Origin: Proales similis
Lineage: Eukaryota > Rotifera > Eurotatoria > Ploima > Proalidae
Reading direction: 5' to 3'
Assembly (NCBI GenBank): GCA_019059635.1
Contig: JAGVRJ010000013.1
Span: forward strand, 1 to 64,000
Length of the DNA stretch: 64,000 bases
Positions 35,801 through 48,935 of this stretch are shown here, piece after piece. Under the pieces are notes generated by a model. The model ran no database searches and was not told the DNA's origin. It saw nothing but the letters and a program-made list of their open reading frames with translations. A program made the translations under genes and the position numbers. The first letter of the stretch is position 1; each line of letters starts with the position of its first letter.

Positions 35801-38800
35801 GACTCCGGTTATATGCGCATTCGGTGAGAGGCTTATTCCAAGCCCATCATAATTTGGATCGCGATTGACAATATAGTAGAGGATTTCTTTTGGACAAGAT
35901 TCAATGCTTAGCTAGAACTCAAAAGAGAGCGCAAATACTAACCTTTATTATTGGTATTCATACTGATTTGTACATATTGTTGATCGGACGAAGTAGAGAG
36001 AACCCTAAGGTCTACTTTGGTCGGATACTTGGAAATCTTGCTGACAACTACTTCATGCTCAAGTCCTTCAACAGGCTCATCGTTCACTTCAACTATAAAA
36101 TCCCCGTCTTTGAGGCCAGCTTTATCAGCAGGGAAGCCTTTTCGCACATTTCTCGCTACGTGTTTTCCTTGACCTCTCATAGTCTTGAAATCAAATCCAT
36201 ATTGATCTTGACGAGTTTGACGCTGCAGATTGCAAAGTCTTGTGAGCTCAGTCTCGATAGGTTCTTCTGGCAGAGCAGTCAGTACTTGAGCAGGCTCAAG
36301 AGTAACATGGTCTCGTTGTCGTCTGACTTCATTTGCGAGCTGCTTCACTCGCGAAAAGTCTTTTTTCAGCTCATTCCACAACTCAGGCTGGATGGCGGTC
36401 ATATCGGTAAAATTGCGCTCATGATAGCTACTTTCAATCGCTTCGACCATATCGTCAAGAGTGGAAAATTGCTCATTCACAAATTCTCCGTTGACAGCCA
36501 CCACTCTTTGATTGTTGCGCATTCCTGCTTCCTCAGCAGGAGAAATAGGCTCTCCAGGCATAGGAGGCTCTACTTCTATAAGAGGATAAACCAGCTTGTG
36601 ATGCGGTTGACTTGGAGCAATCGGCTCAGTGTGGAATGCAATTCCAAAACCAAACGAACTTGGATTCGGATAGAGGCTGTAGGTTTTGAGCTCTTGGACC
36701 AACTGAGGATGGTGGATTGCATCTACCATGTAGCTCATGAATTCTTGATCACGTTCGAACTCGTGCTCTTCAAGAAAATGAAACATTAGCAATAGTTGGT
36801 AATATGAAGAGAGAAGAATTTCAGAAGGCTAACTAGCCAAATAGGAGACAAGCAGCTGGCAAACCATATTATCGATGGTTCTTATTGATAAATATAGTTT
36901 GCAGCCGAACGACAGATTCAAATAGTTCACACGCTTAGTAAAATGATCAGTCCTTAATAGTGTTCTAATGCTGTTCTAATTGATTTAGTTAAAAATCAGC
37001 TAGAAAAGCAAAATGTTAGTGACAAGTATTCAACACTCATAAAGCTAATTGAGTTTTGAAATTTAACACAAGAATAGTAAAGGCCGCTTAAGCTCGAAAG
37101 ATTTTAAATACCTAAATAGAGTTGCTCTTGACGCAACTGATTTGCCTCTATGCTAATTGAGACCTGCTTTTCTGAAGCAGCATCTTCGGTATTAAACGCC
37201 TCTAGGGCGGGCTGCACACTCAACTGAGAGGCATAAATCTCGTGCAAAACGTTCTTGAGATTTTCAACGCTGGCTTGAGCCACCTGATCACTCACATTGT
37301 CGTTTGAGTTGTCAGACGAATTATTGAATGGACGAGAAACGTGACTCTGGCTTAGCCTATTTACTTCGTCGATAATTAATTTCAAATGCGAGATCTGCGA
37401 TTCTTCTGGAACGTTAACTTTGCTGCTAACTGAGGTAAGTGTGAAATCAGAAGAGGCTGAGCCAGCCAGATTTGACTCATGTTTTGACAGTTTGCTTTTG
37501 TCTAGCATTTGTTTAACGATATCTCTCAAGTTATCGTCAGCTGGCTCGATTTCGTATGGCTCGGCCAGAGTTATTTCGATAGTTTTATAAGAATTATTGC
37601 GAATTATGTAATTGAGAATAAACAATACGAACTCATGCGTTTTGACCTCACAATTGATGTCGTTTAATTTAACTAATTTTGAGTTGACCTTGATGCCTGC
37701 TTTATCGGCGAGACTGCCAGGCTCAACTTCGCTGATAAAATGATTTCCTATCTCAAGCGGATTAGTTTTTTCTCTAAGCCTAATTCCTAGAGAAAAGGCG
37801 GCAACGCTCAGATTAGGCTCCCTTTGATTCTCACGTAAATTTGAGTCTAGCACACTCTGATTGGCGGTCATGTGCTTAAGCACGTCAGACAAACTAGGCT
37901 GACGGGCGCTAGCGATTTGCTCTGCAGACAGATGCTTCTCGAATCTAAATACCCTATCAATGAATTTGATTCTATCACTGACTATATCAAATGGCTGTTG
38001 TCCTGCATCAGAGTCAACCAAGTAACTAACGTCAGGCAAAACTGCCGCATCTTTCTCAGCCAGCTGCTTGCATGCATTAAATACAACTGAATAGGTGTAA
38101 TTACTCGCTAGCTCGTCCTGGCTCGTGCTATCCTCATAATAATCCCCGTACGATTCTTCAGGAATCACGTTGGAAATGTTTGTTTCGTTGATAGCATTAT
38201 CCGATTCGCCTGGCACCATTTGATAGGTTTCCTGCTCTTTTCGTTCAGTGTGCGTTGTTTCTTCTCTTCGAATGATTGTTTCGACGGTCTGCTGAATCAA
38301 GTAGGGCGATGGTTTGATTGGTTCTTCGCTGCCTGCCTGGAAAGGTTGAGGCACTGGTTGCGATTGTGCCGGCGCTTGTGATGAAGCAGTGGCTTGTGAC
38401 GTACCAGGAGCTTGTGAAGTGGAAGGTGCCTGCGATGCAGCAATGGAGAGCTTTGTAAGAGCTGACATTACAGCTTGTGCGCCGTTTTCAATCGGAGTTG
38501 AGGGCTGTTCTTGCTTTCCAGCATTTTCCAATTCAAGACGCTTGAGTCTCTCCGCCTCTCGTTGTCTCTCTAAATCTCTTTCTGCTCGAAGCATTTGCTC
38601 TCGGAATTCCCGTTCTCTGTGCTCGCGTTCTTCCTTTTCACGTTGCTCTAGCGCGGCTTGAAGTTCGCGCTGTTCGCGTTCAAGCCTTTCCTTCTCTCTC
38701 TGCTCTCTTTCGCGTTGTTCTCGTTCAAGTCGTTCTTGCTCCCTTTGCTCTCTTTCACGCTGCTCTCGCTCGCGCTGTTCACGCTCAATTCGCTCCGATT

Positions 38801-41480
38801 CGCGCCTCTTAGCTTCGTGCATCGCCAACTCTTCAGCCTTCTCTCTTTCTTCTTTTTCTCTTTGTTCCTTTAATTTTTGCGCATCCGACTTGATATCCTT
38901 TGAGCTGTCGTATATCATTTGCCCGATAACGGGTTTCGATTCACTTCCATATCCTGGGCTAACAATCGCACTTGATCCAATCTTCTCCTCACTGATCGGT
39001 TTAGCTTGAGTATCTGTAGAACATAGAATCATCATTAAAATGCTCAAAATGAGTCAAAACGGGTTAGAGCTAAGAGGTTATGCCAAATTGTGCATTAACT
39101 AAAAAAGAAACAGAACTCTAAGAGCAAGTGACTTGTAAGAAGTGAGCAAGAGCAGGTGCATTTTGAGAGAAATCAAATGAACTTCAGGTTTATCGTGCAG
39201 CAAGACATGTCAAGGATAAGTTAGGGTGTGCAGGGTAAATCAAAACAAAATTCTTCTAAGTAAACTACACTCTTAAACTATGGGCAATCTTACCAGCTTG
39301 AGAGGATTCAGCAGGCGAATTTACTCTTATTACACTGACCAAGTTTGTTACAGACACGTTATTCAAGGGAGCGGTATTAGAAGATGAGGAGGTCGCTGAG
39401 CCTGGAATATAGCCCTCATCAACAAAGCTCGAAACTTTTTGATTCGCACTTTCTTGTTTAATCGGCAATGAAGTCGCCCCGCTCAAGTTGCTCAAACTAG
39501 AGGAGGTCGTGGCCAAGTAAGAGGAGGAGCCTGTGGCCTTGGCGGACTTTCGCATCACCATCAAGTGAATCATGTTATTTCGCTGCTGTTCTTCATGAGC
39601 CAGCTCTATTTGATGACAAAACTCATCATAATCCATTCCACTAGTTGATTTTCCGTTTATTTTGGTGATTTTATCGCCCGGCTTCAAGCCCGCGTGAGCG
39701 CTCGGTGAATTTTCTTCGACATATCTAACCAAGTAAGCACCCTTTTGCCGCAACTCCTCCTCATCCAGAGTGAATCCAAGCAAATTAGTCACAACCTTAT
39801 TTCGAATGGCACCTTGATCCCTATCAACTCGACTGAGTGGACTTAGATTTTGGGTATTGTTTGCTTCTGAATGGTGGTGATAGTGCGATTGATAATAATG
39901 CGCCGTAGAAGACGAATATGTCTGCTCGTACTGTTGCAGAGAAGATTTCACTGTGAGAAAGGGGTTCAATTAGAGACAGAGTAAATGAGAATCAGATTGA
40001 TTGAGCATTAGGCCTCTTGGCCATGGTCGATTATGCTCAAGGAAGAAATTCGAAAAGAAGCTTCGATTCACAAATATGGACGAGATTCAGTTCAAGTGCT
40101 TATTTTACAGACGTTTGCTTAGAGAAAAAAGATTTACTAACCTGGCACATGCTCAACGGGCCGAGTGTGAACTGGTCTAGAGGTGGCTCTTGTTGGTGAA
40201 GTAGCATCAGTCTGAGGCTGCCTGGGTGATTGCGACTGTGAGCTAGTAGTTGGTGCTCGCTGATATGTTTGAACCAAGTGCTGGTAAGGAGATGTCTGTC
40301 GGTTAGTTTCTTTAGACGATGAGCTCGGAGGTACGTGAAGATCGTCACGTCCCGAGTACAAGTATGAAAAAGAGCTTTCATTTGGACTTTGAGCCCGCGA
40401 GCGCTTCGAGTTCAATGTGGCGCTCGGGTCACTCAAGCGAATGTTCCTATTTCTTTTTGCAGAATTGGAGCGAGCTCTTTGGTCACTTTCGCTTCTATAG
40501 CGGTCATCAAGATATCTGTCCATGAGGTCTCCCCACTGATCATGCAGCAAATCGACGTTGCTTTGCTCTCCATTCGATTTTCCAAGTGTTGAGTATGGGC
40601 TGGCAAAGTTGACTCCAGTTGAAAGTGGAGTGGAGCGACGATTGCTCAGTGTGGCTCGTCCCGAGTCCGCATTAAATTCTTCGCTCAAGTCGCCCGGCTT
40701 CGCATTTGGGTCAAAAAGATCGCTTGTATGCATCAAATTTCTGTCTCTGCGATAATAGACGCGAACAGAGTTGTTTCCGTCAGGATGACGAAACCCGCCA
40801 TCAGGTCTCAGGGGAGGAACACTACCAGCTGGTGCGTCTTCAGATGTTGGCAGCTCTTCTATTCGTCTATAAATCGAATCCTTATCCTTATCAATGACCA
40901 GAGTGGTTCTGTAAAGCTTTCCAGTGCTCGAATGAAACTCGATCTGGGAAGCGCCCGCACGTGGTAAGCTATTCACAAAAGAATCGAGTGGCTTTAAAAT
41001 GTGCCCGTAGTAAGGTGTTTCACAATACTCGATGTTGGGGAAGTTGCTGTTGACGATTATCTTTCGTGAATTGTACCATTCAGCGTCGCGTTCAGCTAAT
41101 ACTAACAGTTCAATTTGATTTTGACTGCAAGCTTCCTTGAGAATTTCAACGAGACGGAAAAAGGATTTATATTCGATGTTCTCCGAATTGATCTCGATAA
41201 TCACGTCATTTTTACGAAGACCGCCTGCCTCGGCTGGGCTGTTACGGGCCACTTCGGCAACTTTCAATGCGCCGGCCGAACTGATCAAATCCTCGTAAAG
41301 GTTGAAGCCGAATCCGCCTTCAAAGTTGGGCCAGCGTCTTAATAGGCAGAGACGCGGCGACGGAAATTTCTCATCGTCTTGCACAATAACCATCTTACAG
41401 TAGCCCGGATCTGTATATACTGAATTGTAGGTCTTGTTGGAGCCGTTTCCGACGCAAACGACTTCAACAACCGATTGCAT
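32832..41480 (-). CDS. Ten-PDZ scaffold protein, NHERF-like, with charged coiled coil
   Basis: Eight exons fit: 41480-40142, 39950-39294, 39013-37112, 36767-35943, 35886-35524, 35242-34613, 34551-34096 and 34036-32832, about 2,458 residues. PDZ domains lie at about 41357-41070, 39800-39530, 37823-37545, 36700-36420, 36235-35950, 35870-35640, 35140-34865, 34480-34230, 33915-33595 and 33275-33005. Most carry the G-F/I-G-F/I carboxylate-binding loop and the SPAELAGL-type helix. PDZ1 begins PRLCLLRRWPNF and ends AEWYNSRKI, as in NHERF proteins, which tether transporters and receptors at membranes. Exon 3 adds an Arg/Glu/Gln coiled coil (38880-38540). Introns 1-7 are all in phase 1. The chosen start is the first ATG (41480) of the exon frame; upstream exons are possible. 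The 3' end is ambiguous: a strong GTAAGT at 32866-32861 precedes the in-frame stop at 32832. Confidence 0.85.
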
Positions 41481-42353
41481 CTCGACAAATATATAATCTA
41501 TCCGAACTCTAAAATGTTCAAGAGAAAAGTGTTGAGATTGTGCCACGAGCGCTTCGAGAAAATAAACATTGCGCTCAAAAAGATAGGAATGGCACGTATG
41601 AGACAGTTCGTGCTATTTGTCAATCGACAATATTGCCCATTTTTAGCCAAAAGCGTTCGAGAATTGGTATGTTCGTTAGGAGCTTGTGACACACACTTGT
41701 TGGGAGTAAATCGTGTCCAGAAAAGGTGACACATGAGAAAATATGATATTAAGCTCAGAGCTAGTTCAAACGCCCGGTCAAGGAGCCATTTTAAAATAGA
41801 TAGAAGATGGCAATGAATAAAAACAAAGCAAGAGACCAAAATTAATGCTGCGCATGAGTTCAGGCATCAGATCGAGAAGGTCGAGGGCACTCTATTCGAC
41901 TGGAAGCTTTGAGCAGCCTGAGGCGCGAGCAAGCGCATCCATGCATGTAAAAATAGAAACAAACTCGGAAGCTGGTCTACATACTACATGCGAAAAGTAC
42001 GTCAAGAGGTGGCTCTTCAAATGAGATTTGAAGTCAAGAATGTAAATTGCCCATTAATCCATACGCACTATGGTTTATGACATTGACCGAGGTTTGCGCA
42101 CTTGACTGACACACTATCGAGGTCAATGCAGAGCACCTGTCTGTCTTTGCTGTTTCACTGCATTTTGTGAGACCAAGATAAGATATAACAGATTAAATGA
42201 CCATATAAACTAAGAGCGAAATTGTCGACGAGAATTAAGAACACAGCTTGAATTTTATTTGTGTTGCGACTCGAATCAAATTTTGAATATTTCTTATTTA
42301 TGGTCTTTTGCTCGGCTCATTCATTTTACTACATTCGGAGCCGATTATAATTA

Positions 42354-42398
42354 CAGCCAGCCAGCCACCACGAGTTGGCTGGCTGGCTGGCTGGCTGG
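42354..42398. repeat. (GGCT)n microsatellite with inverted arm
   Basis: CAGCCAGCCAGCCA at 42354-42367 is the exact reverse complement of 42376-42389, with an 8-nt loop. The right arm continues as about six GGCT units to 42398. Confidence 0.85.
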
Positions 42399-45300
42399 TA
42401 TGTGTTTATGAAAGGATTAACCTGTTTTAAGCGCGCGCACGGGCACATACACACACAAAATCGCGCAAACTAGTCCACACATAGGCATAAAATGCATTCG
42501 AGGCTCAACAAGCAGTAGCTGAATGAATAAGGAAAAAGAAAAGAATGGACATCAAGCTGTGTTGGTTGTGCTAAATCGCATTCTATCGGGCCTCTCTTTC
42601 CTTGCTTTTTGTTTGCTGCTAACAAAAAGATAGTTGGCCAGAGAGGGTCAACGTTGAAGAGCGTACGATGGATGTATTGTTCTCCGGCCGAGTTGCATCC
42701 TTTCGAGGACGCTGTCGACATGTAAACACAGAGAAGAAACTAATAGAGAATAGCAAGAAAGAATCTAATTAGTGTAAATATTTGCCGCTGATAGAGCTGC
42801 AAATTTAAAGGTAGAGAATGAGTATTTCTGCCCAGAAACTTTCGCATATATGAGTCGAAAGAAAAGATTAAAGCTTACTAATGCAGCGCCGCGCTCGCTT
42901 TTTGCATTTAACAGCGACAGACTTTATCTTATCATTCGGCAAAGAAAAATTCGGTTTAAACGTCTGAGTGTGTTTGTTCGGAATAAGAGATGAATAAGAG
43001 GCGAAAATAAAATTTCAAAAAGGCTCTAGCGAGTATGAGAAATTCTCTTTGCTTGGCTTGTGCTAAGAAAAAAAAAAAAAGAGAATGAAAAGATCCAAGC
43101 CCAGCCGTTTCGTAATCCTCTTCATAACCGAATTAATAAATGAGTTCGACGCCTCCGAATCGCCTTTAGCCGGCCTGCTCAGCTTCGATTGTGTTCAATT
43201 GAATGTGGGGACTTATCTAATTGAAGTGCGCCCTAAGCAGTGCGCTTACTTAAACAATGACTATTCTAATCTGGGCCGTGCGGCCAAGCAACATCGCCGA
43301 TCGAATGAGTAAATAAGCGCGTGTGTGGATAAGTACTTGGTATCCAAGTCGAGATAAACGGGACGGCGGCAAAGCTCGACGTGCGGCTCAACGATCGGAA
43401 CAGGTAGATGGCTCAATTAAATATCAATCAAAATAATAGACGTCTTGAGAAGTCAAACGCGTCGGGCTGCAGCCGACATTAGGACTAGGTAGAGCGCGAC
43501 GTGTTGCGAGATTTTGCTACTTCCCGATTGGCCCCAATTTGACCGCAGTTAATTCTTTTCTAGTTGGATTTAATAAAATGTACAATAGCGCGTGGTCTTG
43601 CCTGCAGTAAGAGAGAAGATAAAACGCAATTAGGCCATAAACGCGCCCTTGCTATGACCAGTCTCATGATAAGTAAAGAGCTCTAATTCAAATCTTCTGC
43701 TTGGCAACCAATTTAATAAGTGACGAAGCTGAAGCTGAGTAAAAACGAGCTCAGAAATCTAGAGAGGTGCATGAATGCTTGCTTTCTCGCCGCTTATCTG
43801 ATCCATGAGCAGGCGACTTTGATAAGAATTGGTTTCTAAGTAATTAGAGCTGTGCCATTTTAACGCTCTTATCTTACCAAGCCAAATGATGCTTACTTGG
43901 AGTTGAAAGAAAAGGTTCGCTATTTTGAAAGCTCTTTAAACACTGGCTCCCATAAGCTTTACGCTTCCGCTCAACTGAAACGGTTTGAAAATGCGGTTGC
44001 CGTGCGTCTTAATAAACCGCTTGCTCATGAAGTCTTAAGAAAAGAGTTCTATGATCAAGCTTTGCAACTTCTATGTTCTAATTAAATTTATGTTGCCCTT
44101 GAAAAAGTCCAATAAGAATAAAGATGATACAGGTATGCAAAGAGTCGAAAGAAATCAAATAAAACAGCAAAGTATCATGCACGCGTGTTGACATTGGCTG
44201 GCTCTGTTTGAGAATAAACAGGCAAATTGAAGATGATGAGACGCGGCAAACCAAATGCTGATTTAGCGCACAAATATCGAGGTAGTGAACTTTTGAGTTT
44301 AAGAAAAAAAAACGAGTCACCGCTAAGGTCCAGCCGGTCCAAAGTAATGACTTTCAATAATAAATGAGCGAAATCATTAGCCAGAGTTAATAGCCAAACT
44401 GGCATTTGAAATGAGATGGCCCAGTTAGCGAGGTTGGCAGTGACCGGATGCAGGGCAACAGCCAATCGGCCCAACACTCGGTGCGAACAAGTCCGTTACT
44501 CAAAGGCCGTTGAGATGCAAAGGGAATAAACAAATAATTCAAAGTTTGCAGAAAGCGAATAAAATGAAATGCGAACGCTCGCATTACCTAACTTGCTTAT
44601 TTTATGACTGGGCCAAGTCAATATAGCTGGTTTTATAGCCTTTAGTGGCTTTTTTATTCATTCAGGCCAGAATCGCCTTACTAATTTGTCATTAAACGCT
44701 CGACCATTTTAATCTAAGCCCCTTTGACTAAACAAGCGAGTTGGACAATAATTCTGCTCGCGTGCAGAATATGTAGGTGGCTATAGTCAGCACACGTAGC
44801 CATTATTCACGCTTGTCTATGCTGGGCCAATAAATCAGAGATAAAGCGGCAATGCGATTTAATAAAATATTCTGATCAAATGGCTTCACATTAATTTAAA
44901 ATACTAGGGTGAAGATAACACAATATGTGCAAGAAAGAGCTGAATGTATGCGCTCGACTTACTACTACTCAGTAAACTTGGTCACATTTTGAATTAGGAT
45001 TGAATGCAAGTTAAGAGCGCTCCGTTTGGCTCAAATAAACCTGCTTGGCATCTATCATTGAGCACAAACGAATCGCTTATTGTCTCAAATAACCGCACCC
45101 GGGCTGCATTTGAAATGCTTCAGTCACATTACACAGTACTCTCGAGGGATTCAAATGATTATGATGCAAAAGAATAGGCAAGCAACGGAGGCCAGAATAG
45201 CGAGGCGAGCGCAAACTTCGACATGCAGCGAAAAGTAGAAGAGGCAAAAAAGAATTGTGACGAGGAAGAAGAAGAATGTTGTCTTTTGAAAGAGGGAAAA

Positions 45301-47686
45301 AGGCTCCGATTTCTTCGAGACATCGAATCGAGCGAGTCATTTTAAAGAGCGATAAGATTCATATCGGAGTGATTGCGCTATGCGTAAGCATCGAAGCAAA
45401 TAAAGTTGCTCGCGAACGAGTGCTCGCGTCGTTATTAAAATTTCAAGTTTTCCTTCTTTTTTTTTCGTCGGGCCTTATGAAAAGAAACTGGCGCAACAAT
45501 CTCGCGCGGCTTGTTTATTTTCTGATAAGATTAAGAAACGAATGAGTTGTTTTGGCCGTTCGTTCTTTCACTTGGTTCACTCACCGGTGCGCTCTATTGG
45601 TCTAGGCTCATTTCAAATTCAAAGCCTAGCTATCGCGCCAACTCTAGAACGGCCAATCTAATACTTTGACCGGCCTAATCGGCTAGTCGCGCCTAGATCG
45701 TTGCGGTCTAATCATGTTAAAGCGCAGAAAGCGTATGCCCTTTAAACCATGTCCGGATGGCCAGGTGGGCCCAAAAACGAGGCGAAATGCAAATTTGAAC
45801 GAGAGCTCTAAATAAGCGAAACGTTGAATAAAAAAAAAAAAACTAGAACAGAAAGAAACAATGAAGCGCATCCTATTTGGCGAGTTTATAGTTCATTTAA
45901 TTAGATAACGAAGTATCGAGTTCAAGCGCGCGAATTAATTCGACTTGATCCGGCCTTTGAGAAGGTAGAAGCAACGGGCGGCAAGTTAAAAACAAGCCTA
46001 AGAATCGCTCCTGCCGAAAACAATTACCTAGAGCACACACAGATGGCTCTAAACGCATACACTTGTCATCTCTCTGACGGCGATTCACGCAACTATCCAT
46101 CTAGATCAAGCAATCATCACACATAAATTTCTTCTGAGGTTAAATCGAAAAATCAAATTCCGACTGAGCGAAAATTGCAAGAAAAGCGTTTTTAACACAC
46201 GAAGCTCGAACCCAAGGTTTCAAGCAGTTTTCCGCTCAAGTATGCTCTCGTACTTGGTTTTAAGAGTGAATCAGAGACTGAGAGTGAAAATAGACTTGGA
46301 GCGAGAAGAGTAGAAAAAGAGATGATGAGAATAACTGTTGTTTCTCTGCTAAAGATAAAGTTAATTAAGGCAAGGAGAAATACAATGCCACATAGGCATA
46401 GTAAGGTGCTACTCGGATCATTAAGATTTCAGATTCAATTTAAATTCTCAAATTCGTGATTAGCAATCAAATGTGAGAGTAGCTTCGTAACTTGCAGGAT
46501 GGTATGAGAGAGCTGGCTTGGAGTGTTCGCCGATTGAATATGTTGGCAAGGCAGAATGAAAAATAAAAAATGAAGATCACTTGCAATTTATGGGATAGCA
46601 CTTAATAAGAGAAAAGGCCAAGTGAGGTGCGATGCACTGTGGCCGTTGCATAGACAATAACGCCACTCTCTCATAGACATAGACACAAATTGTTGGCGAC
46701 GGCGCGTTCACTCAAATCGCACAAATCGCATACAAACGACAAATTTTTAATTAAAATTCAAAAATGAACTGTCGGCTATCTTTTTTCAATTAAGTCGGAG
46801 CAGCACAACTGCCAAACAAGCAAACGAACGAAGAAGCTGGGCAAAAGGCATGACGCTGCGACGAGCTTAGCTTACATCTACAAGTCGGTGGTAAAGCCAC
46901 CCAAACACGTGAGTGAGATTAAAATGGCCACTAGTCGGCCCAGCAAGTGTTTAATTAAAATGAGTAGTCGGTGAGTTTGCATTCTAATCCCGTGCTCGCA
47001 TCGTTTTGTCAAACACTAACCAAGACTGTCTTTTCTCTTTTGGTATTAAAAGGTGAGTCGAAAGAAAAAAGAGATGATAAAAGAAGGAGGAGCGAATTTT
47101 AGGAAGTCGCGTTGCCTTGAAACTACAACTATAGGCGATCCGATGCGGACTGCTAGTTCATTTCAATCAGAGTATTAGTTGGGTCGGCAGGCCTATTTTA
47201 AATTCGACCTTCCTGCCCGTTGAGTGCTTTAGTGAAGCGAGGAAAGCCAAAGATTAGCAATCCTTTGAATTGGTGTTATTCATAGCAAACTAAACGGGAT
47301 TTTGTCCAAGTTGAGCTGGATGGCAACTAGAACGCCGCCTTGTTTATTGGCTCGTCTTTTGCAGCGTTTTGAATAGTTTATCAATTTTATCATGCCTTTG
47401 CTCGGATTAGTTAAATGAATTCATAGAGAGTAAGGTAGTTGGGCTCGGCGGGCAATCAAATAAATTAAATCTGACATACATAACATTTAAATTCACGCCG
47501 ATAATAAATATTTCATTCGGAGCCAAAAACCAGGCCGTGTGTAGAGAAAGAGTAGGGCAGTGACGCCACACCAACCGGTCGTCCGCGGCCAGCGTTTCAC
47601 TCACGAGGGGAGTGCGCGAGCCAGGTGAGATATTTGCGGTGAAGCATACGAGCGATAGAAAGCAGCGCACAGAGTGTGTAAGTGTA

Positions 47687-47729
47687 TGTGGTGGTGGTGG
47701 TGGTGGTGTGTGTGTGTGTGTGTGTGTGG
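47687..47729. repeat. (GTG)n then (GT)n microsatellite
   Basis: Six or so GTG units run directly into about eleven GT units. No gene is nearby on either side. Confidence 0.9.
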
Positions 47730-48452
47730 AAATCAAAGGCACGAAATAGGAATTGTAGAAGAGAGTACGATTAGTTTTTGGTAAAATATTTGTCTTTTGA
47801 TTTATCGAAGAAAAAGTGTCTCGAAACGAGGAGAAATTAAAAATAGAGAATAAGCCACACGATTGTGTCTACCCGATCCAATTCTGACTTGCATTCATTT
47901 CTAATCTACTTGTTTTTGTCACTCGTGCCCTCAATAGTAGAAGTACTATGCGCATACGGGCATGCTTGCGCGTAATCGAGGCAACAAACTCAGCAACTCG
48001 CGCTCGCAGCAGAAATTAATAGTTCGAATTAGTTTCATTGTCTTGGCCAGAATAAAAGAGAAAATTGAAATCACCGTGAGGATTAGACCTGCCTCACCCA
48101 CTTTGTATCTGGCTAAGTTTACAAACAATTCAGATTTGTTTGCACAATGCGTTTCTTCTTATAAGCTCTATTATGTAATCGGGTGCCAATAAACAAACGA
48201 GCTGGCTCGTCATGTGTTTGAATGCTTCAATGGGCAGTCAATCTTCTAACCCTGGCCAATAAAAACCAGAAAATATAAAAATTCGCTTTTACTTGAAATA
48301 AATATTCAGAATAGTCGCCTGGTCTTGGAAATGAATTAGAATTTGAATCTGCTGGTCGTGACCATGGAATCAAATATGCCGAATGATGACATAAAGCGGA
48401 TAAAAGTTATTGGTTGGTTCAAGGCACTCGATTGCGGCGTTTGTGCATGATT

Positions 48453-48791
48453 TTACGACTGGTCATGAACGACAACTAGTTTAAGGTCGTCTTGGCTTTT
48501 CTTCTCTTTGACTAGTTTGATCACTTCCTCGTAGCTTAGTGTTTTGACGTTGACGCCTGAAACCTCGATGACCAAGTCATTGTTTTTCAATCCACTATAA
48601 GAAGCAGGAGAATTGGGTGCAACATTAGTGACTTTAAAGTTTCCCCGAGTCGATTTTGAACCAATGATTGCGAAACCGAGTTGTTGGTGTTCGTTCGCTC
48701 GTATTCGACACAAACGAGGGATAGGACCGTTTTTTGACAGATAAGGCGTATGGTTAAGGTCTGGCCGTTCGTTCGCTCGTACTCGACACAA
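48453..48791 (-). CDS. Stray single PDZ domain, near-copy of PDZ10 of the scaffold
   Basis: The frame encodes about 112 residues and one complete PDZ domain (GPIPRLCRIRANEHQQ, VAPNSPASYSGLKNNDLVIE, LSYEEVIKLVKEKK) followed by a stop. At the nucleotide level it is close to identical to 33005-33275 of the scaffold gene, about 15 kb away on the same strand. It lies upstream of the scaffold and 145 bp past the annexin-fusion stop. The N-terminal part comes from a small tandem duplication and lacks a convincing start context. It may be a new single-PDZ gene, an unused duplicate or a remote exon; the frame has stayed open. Confidence 0.55.
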   Translation of the reverse strand: MCRVRANERPDLNHTPYLSKNGPIPRLCRIRANEHQQLGFAIIGSKSTRGNFKVTNVAPNSPASYSGLKNNDLVIEVSGVNVKTLSYEEVIKLVKEKKSQDDLKLVVVHDQS

Positions 48792-48839
48792 ACGTGGGAT
48801 AGGACCGTTTTTGACAGATAAGGCGCATGGTTAAGGTCT
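48689..48839. repeat. Tandem duplication of a 73-74-bp unit
   Basis: 48689-48762 and 48767-48839 are near-identical copies covering the start of the PDZ copy (GTTCGTTCGCTCG...GGTTAAGGTCT), separated by four bases. Only the first half of each copy matches the scaffold gene, so the rest was adjacent DNA acquired with it. Confidence 0.85.
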
Positions 48840-48935
48840 TTAGGAACTGAAGCAAATTTCTTTGAATTTGTTTATTTATATATCTTGTATTAATCTGCTT
48901 ATTAAGAATTCTTAAGCAAATTTTAAAGCTGTCAG

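Larger units (their letters stand above)
41481..48452. other. Seven-kilobase almost gene-free region
   Basis: No convincing coding sequence is seen on either strand. Short frames such as plus 43085-43312 and plus 43897-44085 match nothing known to me. It holds simple repeats and homopolymers (an A run near 43068-43080) and must contain the promoter of the PDZ gene. It may hold untranslated exons or long regulatory DNA. Confidence 0.45.

Noticed and set aside
43085-44085. Two short plus frames in the gene desert
   Set aside because: No domain, no splice partner and no neighbouring exon that could extend them.
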